Positions 8,371-17,465 of a DNA stretch of 64,000 bases are shown here, in pieces. Position numbers and translations under genes: made by a program. A model generated the notes under the pieces. It searched no databases, had not been told where the DNA came from, and was given only the letters and a program-made list of their open reading frames with translations. This DNA comes from an unidentified eubacterium SCB49 (GTDB taxonomy: Bacteria; Bacteroidota; Bacteroidia; Flavobacteriales; Flavobacteriaceae): the NCBI GenBank assembly GCA_000170815.1, contig ABCO01000001.1:310001-374000 (forward strand), in the 5' to 3' direction. How positions within the stretch are numbered: the first letter of the stretch is position 1; every line of letters starts with the position of its first letter.

Positions 8371-9426
8371 ATGTTTGAAAATAAAGATACTTCGCGAACG
8401 TCTATTTCTACTTTAGGAGAGTTTGGTTTAATAGATCATCTTACTAAACATTTTAAAATAGCACAAAAATCTACCGTTGTAGGTATTGGTGATGATGCTG
8501 CCATTTTAGATTTTAATACAAAAAAGCAAGTAGTTGTAACTACAGATTTGCTAGTAGAAGGTGTTCATTTTGATTTAAGCTATATGCCTTTAAAACATTT
8601 GGGGTATAAAGCTGTCATGGTTAATTTGAGTGATGTGTATGCGATGAATGCAGAAGCAACACAAATAACAGTAAGTATTGCTGTATCTAATCGTTTTCCG
8701 GTAGAAGCTTTAGAAGAATTGTATGCGGGTATTCAAGCTGCGGCAGTTACCTATAAAGTAGATGTGGTAGGGGGTGATACAACTTCATCGACCTCTGGAT
8801 TAGTGATTAGTATTACAGCGCTTGGACAAGTAGCTGCAGAAAAAGCAACAAGAAGAGACACGGCAAATGAAGGCGATTTATTAGTGGTTTCTGGAGATCT
8901 AGGAGCAGCTTATTTAGGATTACAAGTGTTAGAGCGCGAAAAACAAGTGTTTAGAGTGAATCCAAACTCGCAACCCGATCTTGAAAAATATACTTATTTA
9001 GTAGAGCGTCAATTAAAACCAGAAGCCAGAAAAGATATTACGGCTTTATTAGCAGAACTTGAAGTGCTGCCAACAAGTATGATAGATGTTAGTGATGGTC
9101 TTTCTTCTGAAGTGATACATATTTGTAAAAAATCTAATGTGGGTTGTAATCTTTATGAAGATAAATTACCGCTAGATCCTCAAGTAATAAATACCTGTGA
9201 AGAGTTTAACCTAGATAGCACAACCATTGCCTTAAGTGGTGGTGAAGATTATGAGTTGTTGTTTACGATTAAGCAAGATGATTTTCTAAAGGTAAAAGCA
9301 AATCCGCATTTATCGGTTATTGGTCACATTACCAAAGAGAGTGAAGGTACTCACCTTATTACTAGAGCAAATACTAAAATTCCGCTTATCGCTAGAGGGT
9401 GGAACGCTATGGAAGAAAAAGAGTAA
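8371..9426 (+). CDS. thiL: Thiamine-monophosphate kinase ThiL
   Basis: 351 aa from the ATG at 8371; the frame is open to a TTG at 8353 but that codon overlaps the promoter. The N-terminus has GEFGLIDHLT and GIGDDAAIL (ATP/Mg site), then MVNLSDVYAMNA, the VGGDTTSS segment, and a C-terminal SGGEDYELLF motif, all typical of ThiL in the PurM-like superfamily. It phosphorylates thiamine monophosphate to thiamine diphosphate, the cofactor, in the cytoplasm. No other thiamine genes are close by, so it stands alone with its own promoter. Confidence 0.95.
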   Translation: MFENKDTSRTSISTLGEFGLIDHLTKHFKIAQKSTVVGIGDDAAILDFNTKKQVVVTTDLLVEGVHFDLSYMPLKHLGYKAVMVNLSDVYAMNAEATQITVSIAVSNRFPVEALEELYAGIQAAAVTYKVDVVGGDTTSSTSGLVISITALGQVAAEKATRRDTANEGDLLVVSGDLGAAYLGLQVLEREKQVFRVNPNSQPDLEKYTYLVERQLKPEARKDITALLAELEVLPTSMIDVSDGLSSEVIHICKKSNVGCNLYEDKLPLDPQVINTCEEFNLDSTTIALSGGEDYELLFTIKQDDFLKVKANPHLSVIGHITKESEGTHLITRANTKIPLIARGWNAMEEKE

Positions 9427-9432
9427 TTTTTT

Positions 9433-9624
9433 TTAAACCGTATAAAAGGCTCTTAGGTTCTCATTATTTTCTTTCCAATAAGAATCTAAAATAACGAGTT
9501 TTCCATAACCGTTTTTTGTAAATTCTTTACCACAACGGGTGCATTTGTACTCTTTAACCATCTCGTGTTCTTTACTTGTCTTGGTTAAAGTGTGCCCTAG
9601 TATTTTACATTTTAATTTTTTCAT
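9433..9624 (-). CDS. Small zinc-ribbon-like protein (DUF1660-like)
   Basis: 63 aa, convergent with thiL with a 6-base gap. It has C6, H11 and a CTRCG knuckle (C28, C31), the arrangement MKxLxCKxxGH...YxCxRCGxxF seen in the small DUF1660 family of putative zinc-binding proteins. Function unknown. The compact size, motif and clean start/stop support a real gene, but there is no operon context: the upstream spacer of 289 bases is full of inverted repeats. Confidence 0.65.
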   Translation of the reverse strand: MKKLKCKILGHTLTKTSKEHEMVKEYKCTRCGKEFTKNGYGKLVILDSYWKENNENLRAFYTV

Positions 9625-9674
9625 ATATTCACTTTTGTTTGGTTAAATGTTTTCTTAAAAAAGCGTACATAAAA

Positions 9675-9880
9675 GTATTCACTAAAGCCATTTTATTGTG
9701 AATACAGGCAATTAACCGTGAAGCGTATTTATGACTACACGGTAATAATTGCAGTCTTTTGTTTTGTACTATTCGGGGATAAATAGTATTAGTTGTCTTT
9801 TCTGATCACAAGAAAGTTGACTAAGAATCTTAAATTAGGTTTGTTGGAGCTAACGTCAATTCTGTTACCGTAAACCTAAT
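9675..9880. other. Hairpin-rich intergenic region, possible structured RNA
   Basis: Four separate inverted repeats follow each other in a spacer with no gene. GTATTCAC/GTGAATAC (9675-9682, 9698-9705); a 13-pair stem with a 2-base bulge beginning GCAATTAACCGTG (9708-9720) and ending at 9752; TACTATT/AATAGTA (9767-9773, 9782-9788) with an 8-base CGGGGATA-type loop; and ATTAGGTTT/AAACCTAAT (9834-9842, 9872-9880). The direction of any transcript is unclear. The first repeat could also serve as the terminator of the hydrolase gene on the minus strand, where it is followed by TTTT. Confidence 0.4.
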
Positions 9881-9913
9881 AATAAAAATGGAATTAAGCG
9901 ACTAAACGCAAAA

Positions 9914-10684
9914 TTAATCGTTTAAAAGCATACTATTTAACATTTCCTCTTTGTTTTCTATCCAACTCATATGTCCTGCATCAATAATTTTAAGTGGGGT
10001 GTTGGTGATTTTTGAAATATACTTGGCATCATTAATAGGCAATAATTGATCATCTATACCGGCGATAATCAACTTTTGTTTACTGAAATTTGCCAACACC
10101 GAAGTACGATCTTTTCTGTCGCGCATGCCTAAGTGAGCAGCTGCGATTCCTGCAGCGCTAAAAGAAAGCGCCTCTTCTTTAACCTGTTGAATGGCTTCTA
10201 GAAATTGATCTCTTGCTTTTTTTGTGAATAGATTGCTAATCGCCATACTCACATAAGCGTCTTTATTTTTTTGTAAAATTTGAATAGCTCTGTCTCTGTT
10301 TTTTTTACGTATTTCGGTATCTGGGGTTGTAGTAGAGTGTAATAAAATGAGGGCATCTGTCATTTCAGGAAAGTTTTCGGCTAAAGCCAAGCTCACATAA
10401 CCACCCATAGAATGCCCAATAAATGAAGCAGAAGCAATGTTTTCGGTCTTTAAAATTTCAGCAACAATACGCGCCATGAGCTCCATCGTGTGAGTATCGC
10501 TAAGATTACCACTTTGACCAAAACCAGGTAAATCTATCGCAATTACTTGATGTGTGTCTTTAAAATGAGCGATGGTGTCTTGCCACATGGTACTACTTTC
10601 CATGAGTCCGTGTAGTAAAACCAGTGTTTTTCCAGCACCGGTAATTGTGTAATATATAGGGGTGTTATTATAGTTGTAAAACAT
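9914..10684 (-). CDS. Alpha/beta hydrolase
   Basis: 256 aa, a complete alpha/beta-hydrolase fold. The oxyanion/HG region is LLHGLMESSTMW, the nucleophile elbow is GHSMGG, the likely acid is in AGIDDQLLPI and the catalytic His is in DAGHMSWIE near the C-terminus. No signal peptide, so cytoplasmic. The family includes esterases, haloperoxidase-like enzymes and meta-cleavage hydrolases; the substrate cannot be told. Divergent from brnQ, with a 62-base shared spacer. Confidence 0.9.
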   Translation of the reverse strand: MFYNYNNTPIYYTITGAGKTLVLLHGLMESSTMWQDTIAHFKDTHQVIAIDLPGFGQSGNLSDTHTMELMARIVAEILKTENIASASFIGHSMGGYVSLALAENFPEMTDALILLHSTTTPDTEIRKKNRDRAIQILQKNKDAYVSMAISNLFTKKARDQFLEAIQQVKEEALSFSAAGIAAAHLGMRDRKDRTSVLANFSKQKLIIAGIDDQLLPINDAKYISKITNTPLKIIDAGHMSWIENKEEMLNSMLLND

Positions 10685-10746
10685 GTATAACGCTTAAAGG
10701 TTAATTAGGTATCTTGGCGTCTATAAAGTAAAGGTATACATATCTT

Positions 10747-12018
10747 ATGAGTTTTAATAAACAGACCTTAATTGTCGCATTTGCGTTGTTTTCGCTTTTT
10801 TTTGGTGCCGGAAACCTTATTTTACCTCCTTTTTTAGGCTATAATGCAGGGACGAGTTGGCCTTTGGTTTCTATAGGCTTTGCTATAAGTGCCGTGATTA
10901 TACCTATTATGGCTATTTATGGTCACGCTAGACTACAGGGTACTTTAATGGATTTTGCAAAAAAGGTATCTCCTTTATTTGCGCTTATCTATGCATTAAT
11001 CATTTATGCTATTTCTGTAACGCTGCCTTCATCAAGAACTGCATCTGTAACTTATGAGATGGCTATTGTACCCTATTTTTCAATGTCTTCGTTAACATTG
11101 AGTGCGCTCTATTTTGCTTTAGTGTTGGTTTTTGCTTTAAACAGAACTCATATTTTAAGCCTTATTGGTAAGTTTTTGACGCCATTTATCATACTTATTC
11201 TTCTTGTTATTATTAGTATAGGTCTTTTTGCAGATGTAACTCCTATGAGCGACACCATCTTTAAAAACACATTTACAGACGGAATTTTAGAAGGCTACCA
11301 AACCTTTGATGCTATTGCAGGTGTGGTAGTAGGGGGTGTGATTGTTGTTTCGTTGGCTTTACAGGGTACTTTAAATTATGAAGAAAAGAAAACGATGATT
11401 GCAAAAGCAGGTTTACTTGCTGGTTTTGGGCTTGTCCTTATTTATGGAGGACTTATTGCGCTAGGTGCTACCTATAATACCACTATTGTAACCGAAGATA
11501 GAGTACAACTTTTAACAGATTTAAGTCAAAGTACCTTAGGGAATATTGGCACGTCTTTTTTGGGGGTGCTGGTTGCTTTAGCTTGTTTGACAACAGCCGT
11601 TGGTATTGTAACGGGGACGGCAGATTTTGCAAAAAAGATTGCCGGAAACTCACAAGTGGCTTATGTAGTTACTGCCGTAGTAAGTTGTATTATAGGAGTT
11701 GTGGTTGGGCAGTTTGATGTACATTATATTATAGACATCGCCTTACCGGCATTAATGTTTATTTATCCTATTACGATAGCATTAATCATACTCAATGTAT
11801 TACCACAAAAAATAGCTTCGCCTTTAGTTTTTAGGTTGGTCGTGATTGTAACCTTCTTATTTAGTATTCCAGATTTCTTACAGTTTTTTACAACTTCAGA
11901 AACGCTAGATGTCATTAAAACGTATATCCCGTTTGCAGGGGTGAGTATGGGCTGGGTGTTGCCTGCACTATTTGCTTTTGTGGTTGGGAATTTGATTGGG
12001 TTTAGGGGGCGTGGGTAG
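10747..12018 (+). CDS. brnQ: Branched-chain amino acid transporter BrnQ
   Basis: 423 aa, about 12 membrane segments. The N-terminal motif LFSLFFGAGNLILPPFLG is diagnostic of the LIVCS family (BrnQ), Na+- or H+-coupled importers of Leu, Ile and Val in the inner membrane. Length is normal. It stands alone with its own short upstream region. Confidence 0.93.
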   Translation: MSFNKQTLIVAFALFSLFFGAGNLILPPFLGYNAGTSWPLVSIGFAISAVIIPIMAIYGHARLQGTLMDFAKKVSPLFALIYALIIYAISVTLPSSRTASVTYEMAIVPYFSMSSLTLSALYFALVLVFALNRTHILSLIGKFLTPFIILILLVIISIGLFADVTPMSDTIFKNTFTDGILEGYQTFDAIAGVVVGGVIVVSLALQGTLNYEEKKTMIAKAGLLAGFGLVLIYGGLIALGATYNTTIVTEDRVQLLTDLSQSTLGNIGTSFLGVLVALACLTTAVGIVTGTADFAKKIAGNSQVAYVVTAVVSCIIGVVVGQFDVHYIIDIALPALMFIYPITIALIILNVLPQKIASPLVFRLVVIVTFLFSIPDFLQFFTTSETLDVIKTYIPFAGVSMGWVLPALFAFVVGNLIGFRGRG

Positions 12019-12075
12019 TGGATTTGTTGTTACTCTCAAATTTCTGTTATGTCTAAAAATGATACTTATTGTCGG

Positions 12076-12106
12076 TTGTGTGCCTTTCTACCAACTAATA
12101 TCTTTG
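12076..12106 (+). promoter_or_regulatory. Promoter of the 87-aa gene
   Basis: TTG at 12076-12078 and TATCTTTG at 12099-12106, spaced by 20 bases, form a good Bacteroidota promoter (TTG ... TAnnTTTG). It lies 16 bases upstream of the ATG at 12123. Confidence 0.6.
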
Positions 12107-12122
12107 TGTAAACTAAAATATT

Positions 12123-12386
12123 ATGGATTACATTGAAAAAGGTCAAATAGTATATTTTCATGCTACAAAAGTCGAAGAAATACCAGATGAATATTATCTA
12201 GTTATTGACGTTTTTGAAGATATAACTGGATTTAGAGCTAAAATTCAGTTGATAGAATCAAACTCTCTTAGAGATACTATTAAAGTAGTGCCTGTTGAAG
12301 ATTTAGAGGTTGATTATAAACGAACAAGAGTGGTAATGTATAAATTAATAGAAATAGAGCGGGGAAATGCAGCTATGTTTAGATAA
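12123..12386 (+). CDS. Small hypothetical protein
   Basis: 87 aa, acidic, no signal peptide or membrane segment. I recognise no family. It opens with a short beta-rich stretch (GQIVYFHATKVEEIPDEYYLVIDVF), which could be a small beta-barrel. A strong promoter directly upstream supports expression. It borders the restriction-modification pair (57 bases between the convergent stops) and may mark the chromosomal side of that insertion. Confidence 0.7.
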   Translation: MDYIEKGQIVYFHATKVEEIPDEYYLVIDVFEDITGFRAKIQLIESNSLRDTIKVVPVEDLEVDYKRTRVVMYKLIEIERGNAAMFR

Positions 12387-12443
12387 AAAACAAATATTGA
12401 GATTTTGTTTGGAGTATAAACTCAGCTAATAAGTGTTTAATTA

Positions 12444-13523
12444 TTATTTGATAAATCTAATTTGCAAATTTAAATTAAAATAAAGTTCTCCATTTTTATA
12501 ATAAACCTCGCCAAATCCATGGCGCGAAGAACTAGCAGTTTCTAGTTTTGTGTTATTAAATAAATATTCTTCGAATTGATTTCGATTATAAATATGGTAG
12601 CATAAAACTTCACCATTGTCCTTGACAATTAGATAACCTCCTGTGGCATCATATTTTCCACTCCACACTTTTGAAGGCATCATTCCAAGAGCAACATCTG
12701 TTAAAAAACGCTTTATTTTATAATCATAAAACTTATGTTCATTTTCAATATCGAATTCTAATGGGTTTTTTTTAGCTATTTCTTTTGTTAAATCTTTTAA
12801 ATGAGAAAATTCTGTTGAATAAAAATCGAGAACAATGTTCGATAATAGTTTGGGTAATAAACTATCAATAAGTATAAGATTATTTGAGAATATTTTATGT
12901 TCGGTTTTGATAAATTCAAATTCCCCTCCTTTATCAATAATTTCCGAAATTCTATCTTTTATTTTGCTCCGAGTGGATATTGCATTTATTTGGTCAATTT
13001 CTTTTCTGTCAAGATTTAAATCTTTTAATTTAAAAATAAAGTTAGTTGTCTTTCCTGCATTAAGTAAAGTAGAAGGACTTCCAAGTTGTGACTTAATACT
13101 GAAACCAAGCGTTGGTTGTTGTTTTGTTCTTTGATCGTGAACTACGATTGTGATATCTGTTTTTGATGATGAACCGGCTTTTAACGACATACAATTTATT
13201 GATTGCATGAAATTTTCAATATTTGGGACTGAAAATGTTCTTTCCTTATTGATTTTTATAGCATCTAATAAAAGTTGAGCTTTATTTTTGAATTGACTAA
13301 TTGGTATTTTCACTACCTCCTCATTTCCAGAAATTATTATAATTTCATCTTTAATTGAGTATTCAAAATCTCCGTTATTTTCAGAACGTAGTATTTTGAT
13401 TATAGGATAAACTAATCCTTCGAGTTTCTCTATATCTTTATTACCTAGAAAAAGTTCTTTATCTCCTAATAGCTTAAAAAGCGTATATATTTCGCTCCAC
13501 TCACCTTTGTTTCCAGTTATCAT
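12444..13523 (-). CDS. HpaII-like type II restriction endonuclease
   Basis: 359 aa, close to the 358 aa of HpaII. The N-terminus NKGEWSEIYTLFKLL and the middle region TDITIVVHDQRTKQQPTLGFSIKSQLG look like the HpaII family; D..(~20)..SIKSQ could hold the PD-(D/E)xK-type metal site. HpaII cuts CCGG, so the target is probably CCGG. The gene overlaps the upstream methyltransferase by 4 bases (ATGA), a usual arrangement that ensures the methylase is made first. The AT-rich sequence, richer in Lys/Ile/Asn than the flanking genes, hints at horizontal acquisition. Confidence 0.85.
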   Translation of the reverse strand: MITGNKGEWSEIYTLFKLLGDKELFLGNKDIEKLEGLVYPIIKILRSENNGDFEYSIKDEIIIISGNEEVVKIPISQFKNKAQLLLDAIKINKERTFSVPNIENFMQSINCMSLKAGSSSKTDITIVVHDQRTKQQPTLGFSIKSQLGSPSTLLNAGKTTNFIFKLKDLNLDRKEIDQINAISTRSKIKDRISEIIDKGGEFEFIKTEHKIFSNNLILIDSLLPKLLSNIVLDFYSTEFSHLKDLTKEIAKKNPLEFDIENEHKFYDYKIKRFLTDVALGMMPSKVWSGKYDATGGYLIVKDNGEVLCYHIYNRNQFEEYLFNNTKLETASSSRHGFGEVYYKNGELYFNLNLQIRFIK

Positions 13524-14785
13524 TTATAATTGAGTTTAGCTATTATTTTCTCTGCAGTAGCTTGAATCGCTGGTACCGCAACTGAATTTCCAAATTGTTT
13601 ATAAGCCTGTGCATCAGAAACAACAATTTTAAAATTGTCTGGAAATCCTTGTAATCTTGCCCATTCACGTGGAGTCATTTTTCTAATTCCCTCACGATTT
13701 ACGTTACCTTTAATATGAGTTACAGGTTTGAAATTGGTTAACCTATCATCGTAAACCAAATTACGTTCTCTACCCATTCCTCCACAAACTACTGCGTTTG
13801 CCGTGCCATTATTGGGTATAATTTCATATCCAAAACCGTTGCCTTTACTTTCATGTCTTGCTCTATGATTTCTCAATGTTTGCAAGTAAACTTCTGACAG
13901 ATAATATTTTACGGAAACTTCTTCAGCTTCTAATATGTTTTCTAAAATAGCTTCAGTATCTGTTGGTTCGGGATATTTAAAATTGTTAATTCCTAAATCT
14001 TTTCTAAAACCAACAATAAAAATCCTTTCTCGATTTTGAGGTACGCCGAATTTTTTAGCATTTAATATTTGGGGTTCTGGAACATAGTAGTTTAAATCTT
14101 CTCTAAGTACATTTAGTATTGTTGCTAATGTTTTTCCTTTGTCGTGATTTCGCAGACCCTTTACGTTTTCTAGAAATATAGCTTTAGGTTTTTTTCTTTT
14201 TATTATTTCGGCAACATCAAAAAACAATGTTCCTCTCGTGTCTTCAAATCCGCCACGTTTGCCTGCAATAGAAAAAGCTTGGCAGGGAAACCCTGCGCAC
14301 AGCACATCAAAATTATCAGGAATATAGCTTTTTGTTTGAGGTCTAGTAATATCTCCAAAAGGAATTTCTCCAAAATTCGCTTTATAGGTTTGTTTTGAAT
14401 ATTTATCCCACTCACTTGTAAAGACACACTTACCTTCAAGATTTTGTAGAGCCATTCTGAACCCACCGATTCCAGCAAATAGATCTATAAATTTAAATTT
14501 TGGTTTTTCTGGTGCAGGAAAAGGAACTGATTTGTTTACATCAAAAATCAATAATTGAAGCGCTTCTTCAGCTACCTTATTAGTTATGTTATTTTCAGGA
14601 TATTCTTTTGTTAGAATTTCTTTGACAAATTTCAGCGCATCTTTTTTGTAGAATTTAGAAACCCCGTTTTTGTGATTATGAAGATAATGAGTGAAAGAAG
14701 CTGGCATAGAATTATCTGGTTCAACTACTTTTATTTCAAATAACTGTCCGTCAATATTCTCTATGTTTATTTTTTCTAATTTCAT
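13520..14785 (-). CDS. DNA (cytosine-5) methyltransferase, M.HpaII-like
   Basis: 421 aa from the ATG at 14785 (a GTG two codons upstream is less likely). Canonical C5-methylase motifs: I FIDLFAGIGGFRMAL, IV GFPCQAFSIAGKRGGF with the catalytic Cys, VI LENVKGL, VIII QNRERIFIVGFR, and X QFGNSVAVP. About 100 residues precede motif I, so it has an N-terminal extension compared with a minimal enzyme. It should methylate the cognate site of the adjacent HpaII-like nuclease, most likely CCGG. It lies 42 bases downstream of pepP. Confidence 0.92.
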   Translation of the reverse strand: MKLEKINIENIDGQLFEIKVVEPDNSMPASFTHYLHNHKNGVSKFYKKDALKFVKEILTKEYPENNITNKVAEEALQLLIFDVNKSVPFPAPEKPKFKFIDLFAGIGGFRMALQNLEGKCVFTSEWDKYSKQTYKANFGEIPFGDITRPQTKSYIPDNFDVLCAGFPCQAFSIAGKRGGFEDTRGTLFFDVAEIIKRKKPKAIFLENVKGLRNHDKGKTLATILNVLREDLNYYVPEPQILNAKKFGVPQNRERIFIVGFRKDLGINNFKYPEPTDTEAILENILEAEEVSVKYYLSEVYLQTLRNHRARHESKGNGFGYEIIPNNGTANAVVCGGMGRERNLVYDDRLTNFKPVTHIKGNVNREGIRKMTPREWARLQGFPDNFKIVVSDAQAYKQFGNSVAVPAIQATAEKIIAKLNYK

Positions 14786-14827
14786 TATCACTTATTAATT
14801 TAAAATTTCCGAAGGAAAAAACCGCTA

Positions 14828-16126
14828 CTACTTCCCAGCATTCATAATCTCCTCAATCTCTTCTGCCTCAATAGGGATATTGCGCATTAAGTTAAAAGGA
14901 GCGCCGTTGCCATTAATAACTACGTCGTCTTCTAGGCGGATACCAAAACCTTCTTCTGGGATATAGATGCCCGGTTCTACGGTAAATACATTACCCGCTT
15001 GCATAGGCTCATAAAGAATACCGTAATCGTGTGTGTCTAGTCCCATATGGTGTGAGGTACCGTGCATAAAGTATTTTTTATAAGCAGGCCAGTCTGGGTT
15101 TTCGTTTTGTACATCTGCTTTATCAAGCAAGCCAAGTCCTAAAAGTTCGCTCGTCATTAATTTACCAACTTCTACGTGATAAGGCGCCCATAGTGTTCCT
15201 GGAACAAGCATTTTTGTTGCTTCGTTTTTAACACGAATTACAGCATCATAAACTTCACGCTGGCGCTTATTAAAACGACCATTTACAGGAATGGTACGAG
15301 ACATATCGCTGCTGTAGTTTGCGTATTCTGCACCTACATCCATCAAGATGAGGTCGCCGTCTTTACATTGCTGGTTGTTCTCTATATAGTGTAATACATT
15401 TGCGTTGTTACCAGAAGCCACAATAGGCGTGTAGGCAAACTTTTTTGAGCGATTGCTTAAAAAAGTGTGCATGTATTCTGCTTCAATTTCATACTCCCAA
15501 ACACCTGGTTTTACAAACCCAAGGACACGTTTAAATCCTTTTTCTGTAATATCGCAAGCTGTTTGGATTAGGTCAATTTCTATTTGGTCTTTTACAGCAC
15601 GTAGGCGTTGTAAAATAGGATTACTCTTTGCCCAGCTGTGTGCCGGAAATTTATCTTTGGTCGCTTTTATAAAACGTGCTTCTCGTGTTTCGGTTTGTAT
15701 ATTGGCACGATAGTGTTCGTTCGTGTTAAAGTACACTGTGTCACACTGTGTCATTATTTCGTAAAACACTTTATCAAAATCTTTTAGCCAATGCACTGTT
15801 TTTATTCCGCTCACTTCTAGTGCGCGTTCTTTGGTTAGTTTTTCACCTTCCCAAATGGCAATATGCTCGTTTGTTTCTGTTAAAAACAAGATTTCTTTAT
15901 GTGCAGGATTGGGCGCATCAGGAAACATCACAAGAATGCTTTCTTCTTGATCTACACCACTCAGGTAAAATATATCTCTTGCTTGTTCAAAAGGCATCGT
16001 GCTATCTGCACCTATAGGGTATATGTCGTTACTATTAAAAACGGCAAGACTTGACGGCTTCATTTGTGCCATAAAGTTTTTACGGTTTTTTATAAAAAGG
16101 TTGCGGTCTATTTGGTGATATTTCAT
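14828..16126 (-). CDS. pepP: Aminopeptidase P family M24 metallopeptidase
   Basis: 432 aa with the N-terminal AMP_N domain and C-terminal pita-bread fold. The five metal ligands are recognisable: Asp in LMDVGAEY, Asp in SSDMSRT, His in HGTSHHMGLDTHD, Glu in TVEPGIY and Glu in RLEDDVV. It removes N-terminal residues before proline from peptides in the cytoplasm. The gene ends just before the restriction-modification pair. Short hairpins based on TTTCC-GAA-GGAAA or its complement lie on both sides of it (14806-14818 and 16160-16172). Confidence 0.93.
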   Translation of the reverse strand: MKYHQIDRNLFIKNRKNFMAQMKPSSLAVFNSNDIYPIGADSTMPFEQARDIFYLSGVDQEESILVMFPDAPNPAHKEILFLTETNEHIAIWEGEKLTKERALEVSGIKTVHWLKDFDKVFYEIMTQCDTVYFNTNEHYRANIQTETREARFIKATKDKFPAHSWAKSNPILQRLRAVKDQIEIDLIQTACDITEKGFKRVLGFVKPGVWEYEIEAEYMHTFLSNRSKKFAYTPIVASGNNANVLHYIENNQQCKDGDLILMDVGAEYANYSSDMSRTIPVNGRFNKRQREVYDAVIRVKNEATKMLVPGTLWAPYHVEVGKLMTSELLGLGLLDKADVQNENPDWPAYKKYFMHGTSHHMGLDTHDYGILYEPMQAGNVFTVEPGIYIPEEGFGIRLEDDVVINGNGAPFNLMRNIPIEAEEIEEIMNAGK

Positions 16127-16192
16127 ATGTCAGGCCCGAGTAAGTGGGTGTCTTTTTTATTTCCTTCGGAAATATTAATGTTTTTTTATTTA

Positions 16193-16245
16193 GCGCTCAG
16201 TAAAATTCCTTTTTTATTGCTACAGAAATAGTAGCAATGGAGCGC
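16193..16245. repeat. Two-part intergenic hairpin
   Basis: ATTGCTAC/GTAGCAAT (16216-16223, 16231-16238) makes an inner stem of 8 pairs with a 7-base loop; GCGCTC/GAGCGC (16193-16198, 16240-16245) encloses it with an internal loop on one side. It lies between pepP and the TspO-like gene. No U-run follows on the minus strand, so it is a poor intrinsic terminator. Confidence 0.45.
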
Positions 16246-16270
16246 ATTTAAGCAGCTATAAAAGTAATAA

Positions 16271-16474
16271 TTAATTGGGGGATTTGTGAATTTCTTGAGT
16301 TGAAGTTTTGGGTTTTAACGAGCCTTTAAGTTTTGTTCTTATACCTTTTTTAAACTTTTTTAAAATCATTGCTTTGTCAAGTTTAATAAGCGCGCCTTTT
16401 TTACGGAGTTGCTTTGGTGTAAATGGATTTGTCTTAATTGGCTTTAAATAGGGGCAGGGTTTATTTAGTCCCTG
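16271..16474 (-). other. Open frame for a small Lys-rich protein, no clear start codon
   Basis: On the minus strand the frame ending at the TAA at 16271-16273 stays open to a stop at 16475-16477. It reads as protein-like sequence, including TNPFTPKQLRKKGALIKLDK and then AMILKKFKKGIRTKLKG. The only ATG is internal, at 16367-16369, and would leave a 32-residue peptide; ATT at 16436-16438 is the only other candidate near the natural-looking N-terminus. It may be a degraded small gene, a gene using a rare start, or chance. It overlaps the 3' end of the TspO-like gene by 14 bases. Confidence 0.3.
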
Positions 16475-17264
16475 TCATATATTCTACGCATTTTTTCACA
16501 GGATTTGTAGCTCTATTTTTAAGGGCGTGAATTAGGCTGCTTGCTATTAAAATTCCTGCTGCCACATAAGCTGTGTTTATGATACTTTTGGCACCATCAG
16601 CATTTGCTACAGCAATAGCGACCAATGCCCAAGCACCCACAAGAGCAAACTCACGCATGTTGCGTTTCCAAGTGACAATTAAGTTAATAAAAGTTGCAAC
16701 GCCTATCATTATCAGTGTCCATGTCTCTGCTGAAATGCCAAAACCATCCCAGCCTATTTTTGTTAAATACAAAGTGACATTTGCGATACAAGCCACCGTT
16801 AACCAGCCACTGTAAATAACAAAAGGCCACCATAAAAAAACGATAACCGAAATAGGAGCGTCCCACAATTCCATGGCGTTTCGGATTACGATTTGTAGTA
16901 CACAAAATAGCATGAAGAAAATTACAAATGTAGATATGAGTATGCTGTCAATAACAAATAAGTAACACCAAGCGCTATTAGCAATACAGCTTAAAATAAA
17001 CCACCATCCTGTTCGCTCTATAAAGGCATCGTCACGCACTTTTGTAAAAAGACTACGCGATTGATAGATTACAAATCCAAAAAGTAACAGGTAGATTAAG
17101 CCCCAAATAGAAAAAGCATAGCCTGCAGGAGTAAATAAAGTATCATACTTACCGCTCATCATCGCTTGAGTTGTGTTGTTGAAAAATCCAGCAGCAGAGG
17201 CGTAATTAAAGAAGATCGTGATGCCAAAGAATAGTATATTGAATATTTGTAGTGTTTTTTTCAA
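16461..17264 (-). CDS. Tryptophan-rich sensory protein, TspO/MBR-like membrane protein
   Basis: 267 aa with about 7 hydrophobic segments and many Trp residues. The motif FTPAGYAFSIWGLIYL near residue 45 is typical of the larger bacterial TspO-like proteins. TspO relatives bind tetrapyrroles and have been linked to porphyrin or stress signalling; this longer form has no settled function. Located in the inner membrane. No partner gene is evident. Confidence 0.8.
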   Translation of the reverse strand: MKKTLQIFNILFFGITIFFNYASAAGFFNNTTQAMMSGKYDTLFTPAGYAFSIWGLIYLLLFGFVIYQSRSLFTKVRDDAFIERTGWWFILSCIANSAWCYLFVIDSILISTFVIFFMLFCVLQIVIRNAMELWDAPISVIVFLWWPFVIYSGWLTVACIANVTLYLTKIGWDGFGISAETWTLIMIGVATFINLIVTWKRNMREFALVGAWALVAIAVANADGAKSIINTAYVAAGILIASSLIHALKNRATNPVKKCVEYMTGTK

Positions 17265-17465
17265 AATGTAGGTGTTTTATGGTGTGGTTAATTTAGTGTT
17301 TAAAGGGGTGGTTCTTTGTTAAAATTACGAAAAATATTAAATTTATTTGCATATGATATGATTATTATTTGCCTGATACTTAGTTTGTTTTGTGTTTTTT
17401 TTTGCCCCTTCTTTTCATGTTTGTTTAAAAATTATTGATGTTACATAAAAGAATCTTTAGCTTTA

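Noticed and set aside
12444..14785. A larger defence island around the restriction-modification pair
   Set aside because: The flanking genes (brnQ, 87-aa protein, pepP) show no defence features; the pair stands alone.
14806..16172. Copies of TTTCCGAAGGAAA on both sides of pepP, as possible ends of a mobile element
   Set aside because: The repeats are only about 14 bases, the core octamer is common throughout the window, and pepP is a conserved housekeeping gene with no transposase nearby.
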